Source of the DNA: Sphingomonas sp.
GTDB lineage: Bacteria; Pseudomonadota; Alphaproteobacteria; Sphingomonadales; Sphingomonadaceae
Length of the DNA: 64,000 nucleotides
Direction of reading: 5' to 3'
NCBI GenBank assembly: GCA_025936675.1
Contig: JAICSX010000006.1
Location: forward strand, 1 to 64,000
The position numbers and the translations under genes are program-made. Shown here piece by piece: positions 36,046 through 46,512 of this stretch (position 1 is its first letter; the number at the start of each line of letters is the position of its first letter). The notes below the pieces were generated by a model that was not told where the DNA came from, did no database searches, and saw only the letters and a program-made list of their open reading frames with translations.

Positions 36046-37305
36046 CTAAGTGCGGGGCTTGGGGGTGTCAACCATCGCAGGCTCCATTTCCTGCCGCTCT
36101 TCGACTTCCTCCTCGTCTTCCTCACCCGCGTGGGTCAGAGTCCCATGCTCGAAGAGGAATCCGGCGATGTCGGGGGTGCCGGCGGCCGAGAAAATCGTCT
36201 TCAAGATGATCAGCAGCGGGACCGCGAGCAAAGCGCCCGTCGTTCCCCACACCCACGCCCAGAAGGATAGCGACACTAGGATTGCCAAGGGGCTGATCGT
36301 GAGGCGGTGGCCGACGACCATCGGCGTGAAGAAGTTGGCCTCAACCAGATGGAAGCAAACGAATGCCGCGGGCGGCGCAAGCGCTCCCCACACGTCCGGA
36401 TATGTCATCAACCCGCCGACGAAGAGCAGCAGCGCGCAGACGATCGGCCCGAGGTACGGAATGTAATTGGCCACGGCGACGATGCCGCCCCACATGATCG
36501 GCGAGGGCATGCCGAGCAGCCACAGCGCGCCTGCGGTCAGCGCGCCGAGTCCAATATTGATGAGCGTGATCGTGCCGAGATAGGTCGAGGTCGCATCGAC
36601 GACCTGCTGGATTACGCGGGCGGTGGTGAGCGCGCCTTCAAAGCTGCCGCGGCTGACGATCGTCTTCTTCCGCATCGTGGTCCAACCGGCGAGGAAGAAG
36701 AAGATCACCAGCAGCGAGAAGAAGAGCTGGATCAAAAGGTGCGGCGCCGAAGTCGCAAGCAACCCCATCAGCGAGTTCGGCTGCTCGATAGTTACAGTGC
36801 GCGCATGCGCCGCGTGGTTGAGCTCAATCTGGTTGGTTACCCGGGCGATGAACCGGTCGAGATTCTTGTAGAGATCGAAGATCGGCTCGAGCGCCGCGCG
36901 GACCTTGGTAATCTTGGTGGGAATCTGCGCCACCCAGTCGCTGGCGGGGATGACGATCGAACCAATCGCGAAGATTGCGATCGAGAGGAACAGGAGAACG
37001 CAAAGACCGGCCGAAGCCTTTGACGGAATTCCCCGGCGTTCGAACCATTCCAGCAGGGGCACCAAGGCAATCGCAATCACCAGCGCGGCGGTCACCGGCA
37101 TGAAGAATTCGGCGCCAAGTTGAAGAGCGAATGGAAGGCCGACGACGAGGCCAATGCCGACGATTAGGGTGAGCGACGCGAGAAGCCGATCCCGCTTGGC
37201 GCTGATCGTCTCGGCGAGCATCCGCGCTTCGTCGACCGTTTCGTCGTGTTGCTCGACTTGCCTGGCGGTACGCGCGTCCATGGATGCAAGCATAAGCCCG
37301 TGCAC
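36046..37305 (-). CDS. AI-2E family transporter (PerM/TqsA-like)
   Basis: 419-residue polytopic membrane protein. Hydrophobic helices lie near residues 44-95, 108-128 and 215-375, with the family's GGIVAVANYIPYLGPIVCALLLFVGG and FTPMVVGHRLTISPLAILVSL blocks. Despite its name the family includes Na+/H+ and efflux proteins; the true substrate is not known. The C-terminus is a charged tail (EEDEEEVEERQEME). Start could be any of three ATGs (37305, 37293 or 37281). Confidence 0.85.
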   Translation of the reverse strand: MHGLMLASMDARTARQVEQHDETVDEARMLAETISAKRDRLLASLTLIVGIGLVVGLPFALQLGAEFFMPVTAALVIAIALVPLLEWFERRGIPSKASAGLCVLLFLSIAIFAIGSIVIPASDWVAQIPTKITKVRAALEPIFDLYKNLDRFIARVTNQIELNHAAHARTVTIEQPNSLMGLLATSAPHLLIQLFFSLLVIFFFLAGWTTMRKKTIVSRGSFEGALTTARVIQQVVDATSTYLGTITLINIGLGALTAGALWLLGMPSPIMWGGIVAVANYIPYLGPIVCALLLFVGGLMTYPDVWGALAPPAAFVCFHLVEANFFTPMVVGHRLTISPLAILVSLSFWAWVWGTTGALLAVPLLIILKTIFSAAGTPDIAGFLFEHGTLTHAGEEDEEEVEERQEMEPAMVDTPKPRT

Positions 37306-37346
37306 GTGAAGCGGCTAGCGGATTGAACAACCCCTACGACGCGAGC

Positions 37347-37432
37347 TGGTGCCCCTGGTCCGACTCGAACGGACACTCCGGTGAAGGAACTCGATTTTGA
37401 GTCGAGCGCGTCTACCATTCCGCCACAGGGGC
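37347..37432 (-). tRNA. tRNA-Leu (CAA)
   Basis: On the reverse strand GCCCCTG...CAGGGGC closes the acceptor stem; the anticodon arm CTCGACTCAAAATCGAG gives CAA; a variable arm of the long class II type (TCCTTCACCGGAGT) follows and the T loop is GTTCGAGTC. CCA is encoded after an A discriminator. 86 bases. Confidence 0.95.
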
Positions 37433-37481
37433 ACGCGGTTGCGTTCGTTAGCGGCGCGTGCCCCCGGCAGCAACCGGCTGC

Positions 37482-37985
37482 TTATTCAGCTGCGACTGCT
37501 ACTCCGCCGTCGCCGTACGGATTCGGGCCGTAGCGGTTGTCGCCTGGCTGACTCGGCAGGCACATGAACACTAGATAAGCGATGCAGCAGAGCAGCCCCA
37601 CGATGCCCATCAGGCCGGCCATTCCGGCGGCCGCGAGGGCATTGCCGCTGCGCAAGGCCATAACCGTCAGGATCGCGAACAGCAGATAAGGAGCGAGGAG
37701 CAAAAGCCACCATGCGCTCCGGTTTGTGTCGTGCAAGCGGCGCACACCTACTGCGAGGTTCGGAACGATTGTGCCCAAGGCCAGAAGAAGGGTGATCGGG
37801 CCGTAGACGCCGAAAACCATACCTTTGAGGCCGGTGATGCTCTCGACGATCATGATCACGATGTAGGCGATGATCAGCGCGAGCGCGTACCACCAATACT
37901 CGGCTCTCGGCGCTCGGCCGGAGAAGTCGGCATATTTCTGAAACGGGCGCTTCGCCCAATCGACGGGTGTTAGGTTACTATTCAT
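37482..37985 (-). CDS. DUF805 family membrane protein
   Basis: 167-residue protein with four predicted helices. It starts MNSNLTPVDWAKRPFQKYADFSGRAPRAEYW, the typical DUF805 N-terminus, and contains the conserved AVGVRRLHDTNRSAWWLLL block. It ends GPNPYGDG. A longer frame upstream begins before the family's N-terminus, so the inner ATG is used. Function unknown. Confidence 0.88.
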   Translation of the reverse strand: MNSNLTPVDWAKRPFQKYADFSGRAPRAEYWWYALALIIAYIVIMIVESITGLKGMVFGVYGPITLLLALGTIVPNLAVGVRRLHDTNRSAWWLLLLAPYLLFAILTVMALRSGNALAAAGMAGLMGIVGLLCCIAYLVFMCLPSQPGDNRYGPNPYGDGGVAVAAE

Positions 37986-38042
37986 TACTAGCCTCCCCCA
38001 CTTGAGGTGAGCGGATGCTACCCGCTCATTTCCTGAGCGCAA

Positions 38043-39517
<1,475 letters not shown>

Positions 39518-39648
39518 CAGGCCCCGTCCCCCGAACGCAATACTGTACGCAGACTTCCCCCTAGCTCGGCACTGCATAGCTAGACGGCTGCGGCCCTATC
39601 CCGCAAGGCTGCTTGCGGCTTGGCCGGTGTATCACCACATCAACACGC

Positions 39649-39984
39649 ATGAGCTGGCGGCAAACATGGCGCAAGATCCTCGACAATCCGATTGTCGAAT
39701 GGGCAATGTTTGCGGCGGGCGTGCTGCTGCTGATCTTTGCAGCTGTTTCGGGACCGATTATTCCCGGGCCAAATGGAGTTTTGTTCGCCGCCGCCGGTCT
39801 CTCGCTTATTCTGAAATCCTCGCTTTGGGCGAAGCGCCACTACGCCCGCCTGAAGAAGAAGCGCGTGAAATTTCGCGGGCGACATATAGTCATTGGCGAG
39901 TGGACCGATTGGGCGCTTAGGCGCCAGAGCGCAAAGCGTCGCGAAGCAATCCGTAAGACTCGCCAAGTGGGCGGCGACAATTGA
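39649..39984 (+). CDS. small membrane protein, PGPGW-like
   Basis: 111-residue protein with a two-helix hydrophobic core at about residues 16-50 (FAAGVLLLIFAAVSGPIIPGP then FAAAGLSLILKSS) and a strongly basic tail (RHYARLKKKRVKFRGRH and AKRREAIRKTRQ). The SGPIIPGPNGVLFAAAGL hinge resembles the PGPGW transmembrane family. A hairpin (CCGCAAG/CTTGCGG at 39601-39618) lies upstream. The start was set to the ATG before SWRQTWRKI; longer extension is not supported. Unknown role. Confidence 0.7.
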   Translation: MSWRQTWRKILDNPIVEWAMFAAGVLLLIFAAVSGPIIPGPNGVLFAAAGLSLILKSSLWAKRHYARLKKKRVKFRGRHIVIGEWTDWALRRQSAKRREAIRKTRQVGGDN

Positions 39985-40064
39985 CTTCCTCGCCCTCCTC
40001 CACTATCGGCGCGCACGACAGCGGCTGCCTCTTTCGGCGGCCCTTTTTCTTTGAATCAAAAGGC

Positions 40065-40529
40065 ATGAGCGATGAAGCGCACCTTCCAGCCCAGCAACCT
40101 CGTCCGCAAGCGGCGTCACGGGTTCCGCAGCCGCATGGCGACGGTCGGGGGCCGAAAGGTTCTGAACGCCCGCCGCGCGCGCGGCCGCAAGAAGCTCAGC
40201 GCCTAACCACGATCAGCAAGCGCGCGGACTTCGTCGCGGCGAACGCCGGCAAGCGCGCGACTACCCCCGGTTTCATTCTGCTCGTCCGCGATCGCAAGGA
40301 TTCGGACCCGAGGATGCGCGTCGGCTTCACCGTCACAAAGAAGATCGGCGGTGCTGTCATTCGTAACCGCATGAAGCGCCGCTTTCGAGCGCTCGCCCGT
40401 GACATCGTGTCCGCGAAAGGCTTTGCCGGCGCTGATCATGTGATGATCGGCCGCGCCAAGGGCATCGAACGCGACTTTGCCGCGATGCGAACCGAACTTG
40501 CGAATGCCCTCGACGGCCTGCGGAAATGA
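40065..40529 (+). CDS. rnpA: ribonuclease P protein component, apparently enclosing rpmH
   Basis: Protein subunit of RNase P, which matures tRNA 5' ends. The core from [24 protein letters not shown] to the end has [29 protein letters not shown], the RNR motif region of the family. No ATG, GTG, TTG or CTG exists in this frame between the rpmH stop and the core, and none inside rpmH; the first in-frame conventional start is the ATG at 40065, seven bases before the rpmH ATG. That would give a 154-residue protein with a ~45-residue unusual N-terminal extension in which rpmH is wholly nested, as described for Thermus. A non-canonical start (e.g. ATC/ACG near 40206-40212) is the alternative. Stop overlaps yidD by four bases. 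Confidence 0.85.
   Translation: MSDEAHLPAQQPRPQAASRVPQPHGDGRGPKGSERPPRARPQEAQRLTTISKRADFVAANAGKRATTPGFILLVRDRKDSDPRMRVGFTVTKKIGGAVIRNRMKRRFRALARDIVSAKGFAGADHVMIGRAKGIERDFAAMRTELANALDGLRK
40072..40206 (+). CDS. rpmH: 50S ribosomal protein L34
   Basis: 44-residue basic ribosomal protein starting [18 protein letters not shown] and ending [10 protein letters not shown], a textbook L34. AAAAGG lies eight bases before the ATG, which is the only good Shine-Dalgarno in the neighbourhood. It leads the conserved order rpmH-rnpA-yidD-yidC-engB and lies entirely within the only conventional reading of rnpA. Confidence 0.97.
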   Translation: MKRTFQPSNLVRKRRHGFRSRMATVGGRKVLNARRARGRKKLSA

Positions 40530-40738
40530 TCGGACGGGCGATGATTCTGGTCGCGAAGGCGTGGCAGAAAGGCCCATCGCAGGTGCTTCCGCCGAGCTGC
40601 CGCTATCAGCCGAGCTGCTCGGCCTATGCGATCACCGCAATAGAACGCTATGGAGCCGCGCGCGGGGGCTGGATGGCGCTAAAGCGCATTCTCCGCTGCC
40701 ATCCCTGGGGCGGCCAGGGCTACGACCCCGTACCGTGA
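40526..40738 (+). CDS. yidD: membrane protein insertion efficiency factor YidD
   Basis: 70-residue YidD. Family signatures are clear: [21 protein letters not shown] with the paired cysteines, and [20 protein letters not shown] at the C-terminus. ATG overlaps the rnpA stop (ATGA), and yidC follows 13 bases later. Confidence 0.95.
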   Translation: MIGRAMILVAKAWQKGPSQVLPPSCRYQPSCSAYAITAIERYGAARGGWMALKRILRCHPWGGQGYDPVP

Positions 40739-40751
40739 GGACCAAGACCAA

Positions 40752-42455
40752 GTGAACGACAGCAAGAATCTGATCCTCGCGGTGGTCCTGAGCGCGCTCG
40801 TTCTGCTCGGGTGGACCTGGGCTGCGAACAAATATTTCCCGGCTGCCAATCCGCCGAGCAGCAAGATCGAGGCCGGCAAGCAGCAGGCCCTGCCGCAGCC
40901 GAAGGCGCAACCTTCCGGCGTTCCGACTCCGAAGAAGCTTCAGTCGGTTGCCGCTGCTCTCGGGGCCGGGCCGCGGATAGCCATCCGGACGGACTCGCTG
41001 CAGGGCTCGATCAACCTCAAGGGCGCGCAGATCGACGACCTCCTGCTGCTCAAGGAAAAGCAGACGCTCGCGAAGGATTCGCCTCCCGTCCGGCTACTGT
41101 CGCCGCTTGGCACACCCGGCGGTTACATCGCTCAATTTGGCTGGACGGCCGAAGCGCGGCAGGTCCCGACGCTCGACACGCAGTGGACGGCAGACAGCAA
41201 CACACTGGCTCCCGGCCATCCTGTTATCCTGACAACGCAAACAGCTGACGGTACGCGCTACCAGATCAAGATCGCGATCGACGACGGCTATCTGTTCACG
41301 ATCGAGCAGAGCGTCACGAATTCGGTGGGAGCACCGCTCAACATCCGTCCGATCGGCCTCGTCAGCCGAGCGACACAATCCGCCGATGCGTCGATGTGGA
41401 CCAACCATGTAGGGCCAATCGGCGTGTTTAATGGCAAGGTGGATTACAGCGTCAACTGGAAGGACCTGGACCAGGGCAAGGGCGAGAATTTCGACCAGAC
41501 CGGCTGGCTCGGCTTCACCGATAAATACTGGCTGACCGCGCTGGTCCCGCAGAGCAGCGCCAACAGCGAATTCCGCAAGAGCCCGAGCGGCGGATACCAG
41601 GCCGACTATGCGCTCGCCCCAGCGATGGTCGCACCGGGACAGACGCTGACGACCAAGGCGCAGCTCTTTGCCGGCGTGAAGGAGAAGGCTGGCCTGGATC
41701 GCTACGAAGCAGCCGGCATCCCGCTCTTGAGCTACGCGATCGACTGGGGCTGGTTCTGGTTCTTCGCGCGGCCGATCTTCGACCTTCTCGTAATTCTGTT
41801 CCATGCCGTCGGCAATTTCGGCGTGGCGATCATCTGCCTGACGCTGATTGTGCGGCTCGTGATGTTCCCGGTCGCTCACAAGCAGTTTCAGTCCATGGCG
41901 GCGATGCGCAAGCTCCAGCCCAAGATGAAAGCGATCCAGGAGCGCTTCAAGGACGACAAGCAGCGCCAGCAGCAAGAGATCATGAAGCTCTACCAGGCCG
42001 AGAAAGTGAACCCCGCGGCCGGGTGCCTTCCGATCCTGCTCCAGATCCCCGTCTTCTACGCGCTCTACAAATGCCTGCTGGTCAGCGTCGAAATGCGCCA
42101 CCAGCCGTTTGTCGGATGGATTCGCGACCTCTCCGCGCCCGACCCGCTGACCCCGGTCAACCTCTTCGGCCTGCTCCACTTCACGCCGCCGGCGATGCTG
42201 GCAATCGGCGTCCTGCCAATCCTCGTCGGGGCGACCCAGTTCGTGTCGATGAAATTGAACCCGCAGCCGATGGACCCCGCACAGGCACAGGTGTTTGCGA
42301 TCATGCCCTGGTTCCTGGTGTTCATCATGGCGCCGTTCGCCGCTGGGCTGCAGCTCTATTGGATCACGAACAACCTGCTGACGATGGCGCAGCAGTGGCA
42401 TCTCTACAGGAAGTTCGGGCTTCACCTCAAAGATACGCACCCGGTCGCGACATGA
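40752..42455 (+). CDS. yidC: membrane protein insertase YidC
   Basis: 567-residue inner-membrane insertase of the Oxa1/YidC family, Gram-negative layout: an N-terminal helix (ILAVVLSALVLLGWTWAAN), a large periplasmic domain (about 75-330) and five-helix conserved core from FWFFARPIFDLLVILFHAVGNFGVAIICLTLIVRLVMFPVAHKQF onward (positions 350 to 550). Start is GTG (GTG AAC GAC). Part of the rpmH-to-engB string; engB overlaps its stop by four bases. Confidence 0.97.
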   Translation: MNDSKNLILAVVLSALVLLGWTWAANKYFPAANPPSSKIEAGKQQALPQPKAQPSGVPTPKKLQSVAAALGAGPRIAIRTDSLQGSINLKGAQIDDLLLLKEKQTLAKDSPPVRLLSPLGTPGGYIAQFGWTAEARQVPTLDTQWTADSNTLAPGHPVILTTQTADGTRYQIKIAIDDGYLFTIEQSVTNSVGAPLNIRPIGLVSRATQSADASMWTNHVGPIGVFNGKVDYSVNWKDLDQGKGENFDQTGWLGFTDKYWLTALVPQSSANSEFRKSPSGGYQADYALAPAMVAPGQTLTTKAQLFAGVKEKAGLDRYEAAGIPLLSYAIDWGWFWFFARPIFDLLVILFHAVGNFGVAIICLTLIVRLVMFPVAHKQFQSMAAMRKLQPKMKAIQERFKDDKQRQQQEIMKLYQAEKVNPAAGCLPILLQIPVFYALYKCLLVSVEMRHQPFVGWIRDLSAPDPLTPVNLFGLLHFTPPAMLAIGVLPILVGATQFVSMKLNPQPMDPAQAQVFAIMPWFLVFIMAPFAAGLQLYWITNNLLTMAQQWHLYRKFGLHLKDTHPVAT

Positions 42456-43096
42456 ACGACGTAGCGGACAAGGAGCTCGCGGAACGCGCGCGCAAGCTGT
42501 TCGCCGGTCCCGTGCATTTCCTGAAATCGGCTCCCGGCCTCAACTTCTTGCCGGATTCGACCGCGCCGGAGATTGCCTTCGCTGGGCGGTCCAACGTCGG
42601 CAAGAGCTCGCTCCTCAATGCGCTCACGAACCGAAACGGCCTGGCGCGCACGTCCAATACGCCAGGGCGAACGCAGGAGCTCAACTTCTTCGACGTTGGT
42701 GAGCCGGTTCACATCCGCCTCGTCGACATGCCGGGCTATGGATTTGCCGAGGCTCCGCAGGATCTGGTCAGGCGCTGGCGGCACCTGGTGAACGATTATC
42801 TGCGCGGCCGATCGGCGCTGAAGCGCGCGCTGGTGCTGGTGGATTCACGACACGGCCTAAAGGACGTCGATCGTGAAATGATGCGGATGCTCGACGATGC
42901 CGCCGTCAGCTATCATCTGGTGCTGACCAAGAGCGACAAGGTGAAGCCGAGTGCTCTTGGCGCGCTTTACGAAGCGACAATCGTCAACGCTGCCAAGCAT
43001 CCTGCCGCTCACCCTTCGATCTTCACGACCTCGAGCGAAACCGGTAGCGGCATCGCCGAGTTACGAACGGCAATCCTCGAAGCCGCAACCGCATAG
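42452..43096 (+). CDS. engB: ribosome biogenesis GTP-binding protein EngB/YsxC
   Basis: 214-residue GTPase. P-loop GRSNVGKSS at residues 45-53, switch II-like LVDMPGYGFAE, NKxD-type box reads TKSDKVK. Needed for 50S assembly and cell-cycle progression in relatives. A much longer frame upstream is the shadow of yidC, so the ATG overlapping the yidC stop is used. Confidence 0.95.
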   Translation: MNDVADKELAERARKLFAGPVHFLKSAPGLNFLPDSTAPEIAFAGRSNVGKSSLLNALTNRNGLARTSNTPGRTQELNFFDVGEPVHIRLVDMPGYGFAEAPQDLVRRWRHLVNDYLRGRSALKRALVLVDSRHGLKDVDREMMRMLDDAAVSYHLVLTKSDKVKPSALGALYEATIVNAAKHPAAHPSIFTTSSETGSGIAELRTAILEAATA

Positions 43097-43105
43097 GAGA
43101 CAAGC

Positions 43106-43765
43106 TTGCTCAAGCTGATCATCGGCAACCGCGCTTATTCGAGCTGGTCGATGCGCGGCTGGCTGGCGTGCAAGCAATCGGACGAGGAGTTCGAGGAGCT
43201 CGTCGTCCCGATGTTCGACGAGGACTGGGAGAAACGCCGCGAAGGCGACGAGTTCGCCCCCTCGCTCGGCAAGGTGCCGATCCTGTGGGACAGCGACATC
43301 GTCGTGTGGGACAGCATGGCGATCATCGAATTCCTCGCGGACCGCTACGGAAGCTCGCTTTATTGGCCCGAGGACGAGAGCGCGCGCGCCGTTGCGCGCT
43401 CGATGGCCGCCGAGATGCACTCGGGGTTCGCGAACCTCCGTCGGGAACTTCCCATGAACGTGCGCAAGAGTTTCCCACCCAAGGACATCACACAGCCCGT
43501 GCGCGACGAGATCGACCGGATCATGCAGCTCTGGGCTCAGGCTCGAGCACGGTACGGCGGAACGGGCGACTTCCTGTTTGGCGATTGGTGCGCGGCGGAC
43601 ATGATGTACGCGCCGGTCGTCACGCGCTTCATCACCTATGGCGTCGCCGTCCCCAACTTCGCCGGCGTCTATATGAAGAACGTGCTCTCACATCCACATG
43701 TCGCCGAATGGATAGACAAGGCACAGGACGAGCCTTGGGTCATTGAGCAATACGAGGCTGCATGA
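43106..43765 (+). CDS. glutathione S-transferase family protein
   Basis: 219-residue GST with the thioredoxin-like N-terminal domain (LKLIIGNRAYSSWSMRGWLA) and the ESLGKVPILWDSDIVVWDSMAIIEFLADRYG glutathione-binding loop (here PSLGKVPIL). The catalytic Ser of the SSWS motif at 12-15 is likely. The start is TTG, supported by an AGGAG six bases upstream. The stop overlaps the following tiny gene as ATGA, so the two are coupled. Confidence 0.9.
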   Translation: MLKLIIGNRAYSSWSMRGWLACKQSDEEFEELVVPMFDEDWEKRREGDEFAPSLGKVPILWDSDIVVWDSMAIIEFLADRYGSSLYWPEDESARAVARSMAAEMHSGFANLRRELPMNVRKSFPPKDITQPVRDEIDRIMQLWAQARARYGGTGDFLFGDWCAADMMYAPVVTRFITYGVAVPNFAGVYMKNVLSHPHVAEWIDKAQDEPWVIEQYEAA

Positions 43766-43926
43766 GCGACAGGAAACACCTGGGAGGCGGAGTCGCGGCT
43801 GGGATCGCAATCGGCGTCGCGATCGGAGTCGCGCTTCACAACATTGCAATCGGCGTCGCTATCGGAGTCGCAATGGGAATCGCATTCGGTGCTGCCGCAG
43901 GAAAATCCACCGACGAGGATCAGTAA
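43762..43926 (+). CDS. glycine-zipper small membrane protein (54 aa)
   Basis: 54-residue protein; residues 8-47 are a near-perfect run of GxxxG-like repeats in which the 4-residue unit [AI]-I-G-V recurs (VAAGIAIGVAIGVAL, then AIGVAIGVAMGIAFG), broken by HN at 26-27. This predicts two tightly packed membrane helices or a channel-like glycine zipper, with charged ends (SDRKH, KSTDEDQ). Start overlaps the GST stop as ATGA. Function unknown. Overlaps the convergent cupin gene by seven bases. Confidence 0.75.
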   Translation: MSDRKHLGGGVAAGIAIGVAIGVALHNIAIGVAIGVAMGIAFGAAAGKSTDEDQ

Positions 43927-44363
43927 GGCGTGCCGTCCTTGTGCGCGTAGCCCTCAGTCGTGAAGATCATGTCGATGTCGGAATAGCCGCCGCCGCTGTT
44001 GGTGCCTCCACTCATGACGACGAACGCGCAGTCTCGATCGCTTTCGTTGCGAAGATGATGCCCGTTGGTGCTTCCCTTCGGCCAGGCAGCGCAGTCGCCC
44101 GGCTTCAGGGTCGTTCGCCCGTCATCCTCGACGAGGACCGCCTCACCATCGACCATGACGAGGAACTCATCCTCGCCACTGTGCCAGTGTCGTTGCGACG
44201 ACCAGGCGCCGGGCTTCAGGACGACGTGGCTGACTCCGAAGTCGGAAAGCCCGGTCGCAGGCGCAAGCCGCCGGACCCAACGGCCCGCAACGTCCTGGTC
44301 GAATGGTGAGGGGTAGCCTGTGCGGTTGGTCTGCTCGATGGATTCAAGATCGATCTTTGGCAT
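43920..44363 (-). CDS. cupin domain protein
   Basis: 147-residue small cupin. Metal motif residues appear as RHWHSGEDEFLVMVDGEAVLVEDDG (His59, His61, Glu65 region) and the second motif GDCAAWPKGSTNGHHL with a His. Related proteins include auxin-binding-like or sugar isomerase-like cupins; no specific reaction claimed. It is convergent with the glycine-zipper gene and ends 29 bases from the neighbouring receptor. Confidence 0.85.
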   Translation of the reverse strand: MPKIDLESIEQTNRTGYPSPFDQDVAGRWVRRLAPATGLSDFGVSHVVLKPGAWSSQRHWHSGEDEFLVMVDGEAVLVEDDGRTTLKPGDCAAWPKGSTNGHHLRNESDRDCAFVVMSGGTNSGGGYSDIDMIFTTEGYAHKDGTPY

Positions 44364-44391
44364 GCGTGCCCTTTAGCACAGCCGTATGAGT

Positions 44392-46476
44392 CTAGAACGT
44401 CCCCTTGATCGACAAAGTGAATAGGGGACCGACGAGATCGTGGTGGTTTTCGTAGAATGCGATTGGCGCGACGTCGCGGAAACCTGAATAGACCGTCCGA
44501 TCGAAATAGTGCCAACCCTCGGGCACGTTATCGACGCTGGCGCGTACGGTCAGTCCCATGAAATTCTTGTCCTCGACGTAGAAGCCTGAGATCCACGGCA
44601 GGTCGAGTTGGCTGTAGATCTCCGTCAGATAGTAATTTTTCGTGTAATGCTGACGCTGGACATACACGCTCCACGCGAACGGCGTGTGCGGGATGTCGTG
44701 GCGAATTTGCACGCTTCCCCAATTGTCCTGCACATCGGTGATCGGCCTCAGCTTGTCGGTGAGCGGGTCTCTGACAGCCGTCCATTCCGCGCCGAGATTG
44801 ATGTCCAGCTTCGCACCATGCCAACCGAGCGGATCGAGATTGATTGTGCTTGTGCTTTCGGCGCCGAGACGATCGGCATGGGGAAGGTTCCCGATTCCCT
44901 GCCCGTCCGTGCCGATCGGGATCACGTCGACGATGTCGCTGACACTGTAATAATGGAGGTTAAGCCGAGTCTTTCCCCACTTGCCGAGATCGTGCGAGAT
45001 TTCGGTCTCAAATTCGGAGCTCTGCGGCGGCACCAGCTCGGGGTTGCCCGCATTCTCACGGTCCTGGCTGAGCTCGGGCTGCGCGAGAAAGTCGTAGAAG
45101 CTGATCTGCCCGACACGGCGACGGAACTTGAGGCTGATGTCCCAGTCCTTGGAAGGGTGCCAACCTAGAGTCAGGCTGCCCTTTGGCCTGAAGAATCTAC
45201 GCGCCGGCTCATTGTCGGTGACCCGGTCGAGCTTGGAAATCTCGGCGCCGGCGGCGAGCTGCATGTCGAGATTGCTGGCGAGCGGCCGGCTTAGAGTGAC
45301 GATGCCCTCATAGCGGACCTCGGTGACCTTCCCGGTGCCTTCCGGGAACGGAACCTCGACGAACTCGCGTTGTGGATTGAGCTCGAACAAACCGCCCTTT
45401 TGATCGAGATAATTGAAGGCGCGTTCGAGCGAGACTTGCCAATCGTTCTTGCCGGTCTTCCAATGATATTCGCCGCGGCCGATGACTTCTCCGAGGTGGG
45501 TGTCGCGGCTGAACCGGCTTCCGACCCAATCTGCCCCGGTCGTGACGAATCGCGTGATGTCGGTGTTGGCCAGCGGCTCATGCTCCCAGTGGCGCAACCC
45601 GATCAGCTTCAGGCGTCCGGGGCCGAGGCCGAATTCGTAATCGCCATTGATGTCGGCGGTGTACCCGGCGAGCGAGGTCTCGTTGGTTCGGACGCGGACC
45701 TCGAACGGGTCGAGGATCGTCCGCGTCTGAGTCTGGAACTGAGGATTCCAGTAGGGCGTGTAGTTCAGCGTAAGATTGCCGACAGACGAGCCGGGGTGGA
45801 TGCCGAGCTTCAGCTCGCTGTTCACCTCCTCATGTTCGGAATGGTATGCTTCCGTCCAGGTCTGCGTCACGACGTGATTGGGGTCAGAGACCTTTACGGG
45901 ACCACCGATTCCGCCCCTGCCGTAGCCGTTCTTGACCGAGACAGTGTAATCTACGGGCCCTTCCTTGCCCGAATAGCTGACCGATCCGCCAAGTAGCTCC
46001 GGCTCGGTGAAATGCGCTCGCGCGTTCAGGCGCCACTCGAACTGGCCGCTGGCTTTTCCGACGCCTGCCTTCAGGACGACGTTGGCAATTTGGCCTGAGA
46101 GCCCGGCGATGCCGAGGCTCGCTGCGTTGACGATCTCGATGCGATCGACTGCGGACGCGGGGGTCCGCTGTAGCTGATCGACGGCTCCGAGCTTGTTGGC
46201 GACTCGCTGCCCATCGATGAGCACGTTCTCAGACGCCTGGCCGAGTCCGCGATCACTGGTGTCGACGTTCTGGATCGTGAAGCTCGGGACCTGCGTAAGC
46301 ATGTCGTAGGCCGTCTTTGGCGCGAAGCGCGCGAAATCGGCGGGCGTATAGACGCGCTTGGCCGATCCGGTTGTCGTCGCCGGCGCTCCTGAAACGGCCT
46401 GACCCGCCGCAGGAGCGGTGATGGCGATAGCTGCGCTTGCCATGAGCATGATACGCAAACTGTGCGGCACGAGCAT
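44392..46476 (-). CDS. TonB-dependent receptor (plug truncated or divergent)
   Basis: 694-residue outer-membrane protein with signal peptide (SAAIAITAPAAGQA). The plug is recognisable (YDMLTQVPSFTIQNVDTSDRGLGQASENVLIDGQRVANKLGAVDQLQRTPASAVDRIEIVNA) and the long barrel ends FTLSIKGTF with terminal Phe. No N-terminal signalling extension. Upstream lie two copies of a BlaI/MecI-like palindrome, so this receptor is likely induced by such a regulator, none of which is in the window. Ligand unknown. Confidence 0.88.
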   Translation of the reverse strand: MLVPHSLRIMLMASAAIAITAPAAGQAVSGAPATTTGSAKRVYTPADFARFAPKTAYDMLTQVPSFTIQNVDTSDRGLGQASENVLIDGQRVANKLGAVDQLQRTPASAVDRIEIVNAASLGIAGLSGQIANVVLKAGVGKASGQFEWRLNARAHFTEPELLGGSVSYSGKEGPVDYTVSVKNGYGRGGIGGPVKVSDPNHVVTQTWTEAYHSEHEEVNSELKLGIHPGSSVGNLTLNYTPYWNPQFQTQTRTILDPFEVRVRTNETSLAGYTADINGDYEFGLGPGRLKLIGLRHWEHEPLANTDITRFVTTGADWVGSRFSRDTHLGEVIGRGEYHWKTGKNDWQVSLERAFNYLDQKGGLFELNPQREFVEVPFPEGTGKVTEVRYEGIVTLSRPLASNLDMQLAAGAEISKLDRVTDNEPARRFFRPKGSLTLGWHPSKDWDISLKFRRRVGQISFYDFLAQPELSQDRENAGNPELVPPQSSEFETEISHDLGKWGKTRLNLHYYSVSDIVDVIPIGTDGQGIGNLPHADRLGAESTSTINLDPLGWHGAKLDINLGAEWTAVRDPLTDKLRPITDVQDNWGSVQIRHDIPHTPFAWSVYVQRQHYTKNYYLTEIYSQLDLPWISGFYVEDKNFMGLTVRASVDNVPEGWHYFDRTVYSGFRDVAPIAFYENHHDLVGPLFTLSIKGTF

Positions 46477-46512
46477 TCAAATTCCCCTCTAAGTTCCTCA
46501 GCACGAGCCCGT

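Noticed and set aside
39601..39618. CCGCAAG/CTTGCGG hairpin
   Set aside because: Perfect 7-bp stem but not followed by a T run, and no upstream gene clearly ends there on the forward strand, so not called as a terminator.
41094..42440. 448-codon reverse frame opposite yidC
   Set aside because: Antisense of a clear yidC; low-complexity Arg/Gln/Asp composition typical of such shadows.
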